The notes under the pieces were generated by a model. It was given only the letters and a program-made list of their open reading frames with translations. It was not told where the DNA came from and ran no database searches. Source: Phytopythium helicoides (taxonomy: Eukaryota; Oomycota; Peronosporomycetes; Pythiales; Pythiaceae). Taken from it: DNA of 64,000 bases. The first letter of the stretch is position 1, and each line of letters begins with the position of its first letter. Location: assembly GCA_024867545.1 (NCBI GenBank), contig JANFNE010000013.1:930001-994000 (forward strand). Direction: 5' to 3'. Below, in pieces: positions 61,752-64,000 of the stretch. A program made the translations under genes and the position numbers.

Positions 61752-64000
61752 ATGACGAACTTCCAGCCGCTGCGCTCCGGCGCGTTCGCGGCCGACACGA
61801 GCGCCGTCTGCATCGGCAGCGGCCGCTTCCTGGTGCGTTTCGGATCGTGGCGGCCTTTCTTCGCGGAGACTGTGCGGCTAATGAGCAAACTCGTGGGGAC
61901 AGCGCGCGGTGCTGGTGCCGACGCTGCGTGCCGCTGGGAGCGGCGTGGTGGTCGCGCAAACCCGCGGGACGGACTTTGTCGACTGGTGCGCGCAGCAGCA
62001 GGGCAAGTACGAGGTCGACACGATCCAGAAGGACGGCAGCGTGCAGACGCAGGAGGTGCAGCTCGAGGGTGAGTCCGCACGGCTGCTGCAGCGCTGGAGG
62101 AGGCGTACAACGTGCTGACACGCTTGCATGTTGAAGCTGTCGGATCGCTGGGCAGTGCCGAGGGACGCGCGGCGTTTCTGGAACTCCCTGGCAAGCTGCC
62201 GCAGCTACGCTACATTGGTGTGGGTGTGACCGAGAGTGGCATCGTCAAGGACGGCCCAGCGATTGTGGTGCTGGCTGAGTTCCTCTTCAAGACCTTCCAG
62301 GCGCTTCCTGGTACGTTGATAGTTGCATTGGCTCGTCGCATGGCTGTCGGGTTCTGAAGGATGTGCGTACACTTTGGTTAAATGCAGAGAACGCCATTTC
62401 CATCATCAACACGGACAACCTGCCGCACAACGGCTCGGTCATCAAGCAGTGAGTGGCTCGTTCAGATCGATTGGACGTAACTGAACTGCCCACTCATCAC
62501 AACTATTCCACAGACTTGTCAAGGAGACGTCTGTGGCGGCTGCCGGCTCGGACCTCAGCGCTTTCCACGCCTACCTCGAGGCAAAGGTTACCTTCCACAA
62601 CACGATGGTGGACCGCATTACATCGCACCGCGCTGGCAGCAAGCACGTTCCATTGACGGAGCCGTGGCCGACCAAGACCCTGGTCATTGAGGACATCAAC
62701 GGTGTCCTAGATGCGAAGACGCTCGGCGCGCTGCCCGGTGTACAGATTCGCACGAAGGCTGGACAGCTTGAGCTGGATCACTTGCTCAAGCTCAACGTTG
62801 CCAACGCAACGCATACGGCCACGGTCTACCTTCTTGCGCTTCAGCGCTGCAAGACAACCGGCGAGATCCTTGGATTCCCTGAAGTTCGCCAATTCCTGGA
62901 TCTTTTGTATGCGAAGGACATCGAGCCGGCTCTTTTGGCTCGCGGTGTGACCAAGCAGGAGGCACAGCAGACGTATGACGAGTGGATGGGTCGCGTTGAG
63001 CACCAGCACTTTGGCCTCGACAACTTCTGGGTCGGACAGAACGCGATGCTGAAGTACGGTGTTCGACTTTTCAGCACAGTGGCTACGAATGCTTCGAGCA
63101 ACCCTGACTACCGCCCCAGCGTGTTCATGGCTTACGCCACGGCTATCATTCTTCGCTACCTTACGCCGGCGCAGGTCGACTCGCGCAAGGAGTCGGCCAC
63201 CCCTGTGTTTGTTGGTTTGCTTGACCCAGTTCAGGACAAGACCCCTATCTACTCAATCACAGAGAAGACGTGGGTGTACGCCAATGGATTGACGGCGAAC
63301 CTGTCGACTGGAAAGTACGAGTTCCTTGACGGTCAGGACGGAAAGACTGCCAAGACTCTTTGGAACGTCAGCAAGAACGTGTTCGCGGCAAGCAAGAGCT
63401 CCAGCAACACCTTCACCAAGCCCACCAACGCCGAGTCCTCCTCTGAAGTCTCCAGCGGCGTCGGTGTCGCCGTCGCCACCGTGCTCAGCAGGGTCCAGGG
63501 ATTCGACCTCACCAACGAGGTGTACGCGTCGTTCGCCGCTGACGTTGCAGCACTGTACCAACGCCTGATCTCGGGAAAGCAGACGGCACTCGAGACGCTC
63601 AGCGACATCCTGCGCAACCACGAGACGAGCGAGTACCTGTCATCTCCACAGGAGGTGGCGACGTACGTGCGCGAGGCGGTGGCGAGCGTTCAGATCATCG
63701 ACGTGCACACGCACCTGTTCCCTCCTAGTCACGGCAAGTTGATGCTGTGGGGAGTGAACGAGCTGTTGACGTACCACTACCTGGTGGCGGAGTACCTTCA
63801 GACGGCTCCGATGGAGGTGGAGGAGTTCAACACGTACTCGAAGGAGGCGCAGGCGGGTCTGATCTGGCAACACCTGTTCGTGGACCGCTCTCCAATGTCA
63901 GAGGCTTGCCGCGGTGTGCTAACGACGCTGAAGGCGCTGGGTTTGACGAGCCTGGTGGAAAAGCGCGACCTGCGCGCGATCCAGGAGTGGTTCAAGCAGC
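61752..64000 (+). CDS. Hexuronate reductase-uronate isomerase fusion, copy 2 (cut by the right edge)
   Basis: Exons are 61752-61832, 61903-62068, 62137-62310, 62388-62448 and 62514 onward, all in phase. A nucleotide-binding start (CIGSGRFL, RAVLVPTL) leads to YIGVGVTESG, INTDNLPHNG and FHNTMVDRIT, typical of mannitol-dehydrogenase-family uronate reductases. The catalytic Lys-Asn-His is intact in LLKLNVANATHTATVYLL. After a Ser-rich linker the uronate isomerase starts at IIDVHTHLFPPSHGKLMLWG, with the HxH metal pair. In bacteria these are two separate enzymes of pectin-sugar breakdown (UxaC, UxaB). A fusion suits a plant-associated oomycete. The C-terminus lies beyond the window. Confidence 0.8.
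63372..64000 (+). repeat. Long identical inverted block shared by the two uronate genes
   Basis: From about 63372 to the window edge I saw no difference from the reverse complement of about 59202-59832. Just upstream (before FAASKSSSNTFTK) the two genes differ at many positions. The block covers the linker and the first part of the isomerase. The sharp edge suggests gene conversion rather than uniform divergence. Confidence 0.8.

Overview
The window looks like nuclear DNA of an oomycete (Phytophthora/Pythium-like water mould). It has closely packed genes on both strands and short introns of about 48-90 bp with GTRNGT-type donors. Its gene families are typical of the group: START+FYVE proteins, a tandem array resembling the Phytophthora M96 mating-specific family, small secreted Gly/Tyr/His-rich proteins, and flagellar-type proteins. 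Nothing suggests a bacterial or organellar replicon. No RNA gene, CRISPR array or intact transposon was recognised. All gene models, splice sites and names come from reading the sequence; none was checked against a database or RNA data.

Left part (1-14.5 kb): a fast-evolving accessory block. Four minus-strand M96-like bZIP/START-like genes lie in tandem (the first is cut by the window edge). They are followed by two copies of a module made of a minus-strand multi-pass membrane protein gene facing a plus-strand HET-domain (heterokaryon-incompatibility-like) gene. In the right-hand module the HET gene is intact (10744-13125). In the left-hand module only remnants of it survive. Further broken M96 pieces lie at 8.2, 13.6 and 14.1 kb, the last fused to a broken NDUFS7 piece.

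Middle part (14.5-44.3 kb): mostly conserved eukaryotic genes. They are two tandem NDUFS7 (complex I PSST) genes, a seven-exon IQ-motif protein divergent from a small CFAP141-like gene, an NRAMP-family transporter with altered metal ligands, an R2R3 Myb, an SLC25A51-like mitochondrial NAD+ carrier, a SNX1/Vps5-like PX-BAR sorting nexin, a membrane-anchored papain-like protease, a PDZ-like/coiled-coil protein, an OCRL/INPP5B-type inositol 5-phosphatase, HID1, a class I phosphatidylinositol transfer protein and a Sae2/CtIP-like DNA-end-resection protein. Several neighbours are head-to-head pairs. SNX, OCRL, HID1, PITP and the two START-FYVE proteins would all act on phosphoinositides or endosome/Golgi traffic.

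Right part (45.2-64 kb): two paralogous START+FYVE genes, a SpoU RNA methyltransferase and a family of secreted Gly-Tyr/His-rich proteins. Two copies of that family form a roughly 0.9 kb inverted repeat around the second START-FYVE gene. At the right edge lie two head-to-head genes for an apparent fusion of a hexuronate (tagaturonate/fructuronate-type) reductase with a uronate isomerase. The left copy carries a one-base frameshift and has lost a catalytic His in its reductase half, while its isomerase half looks identical to that of the right copy.
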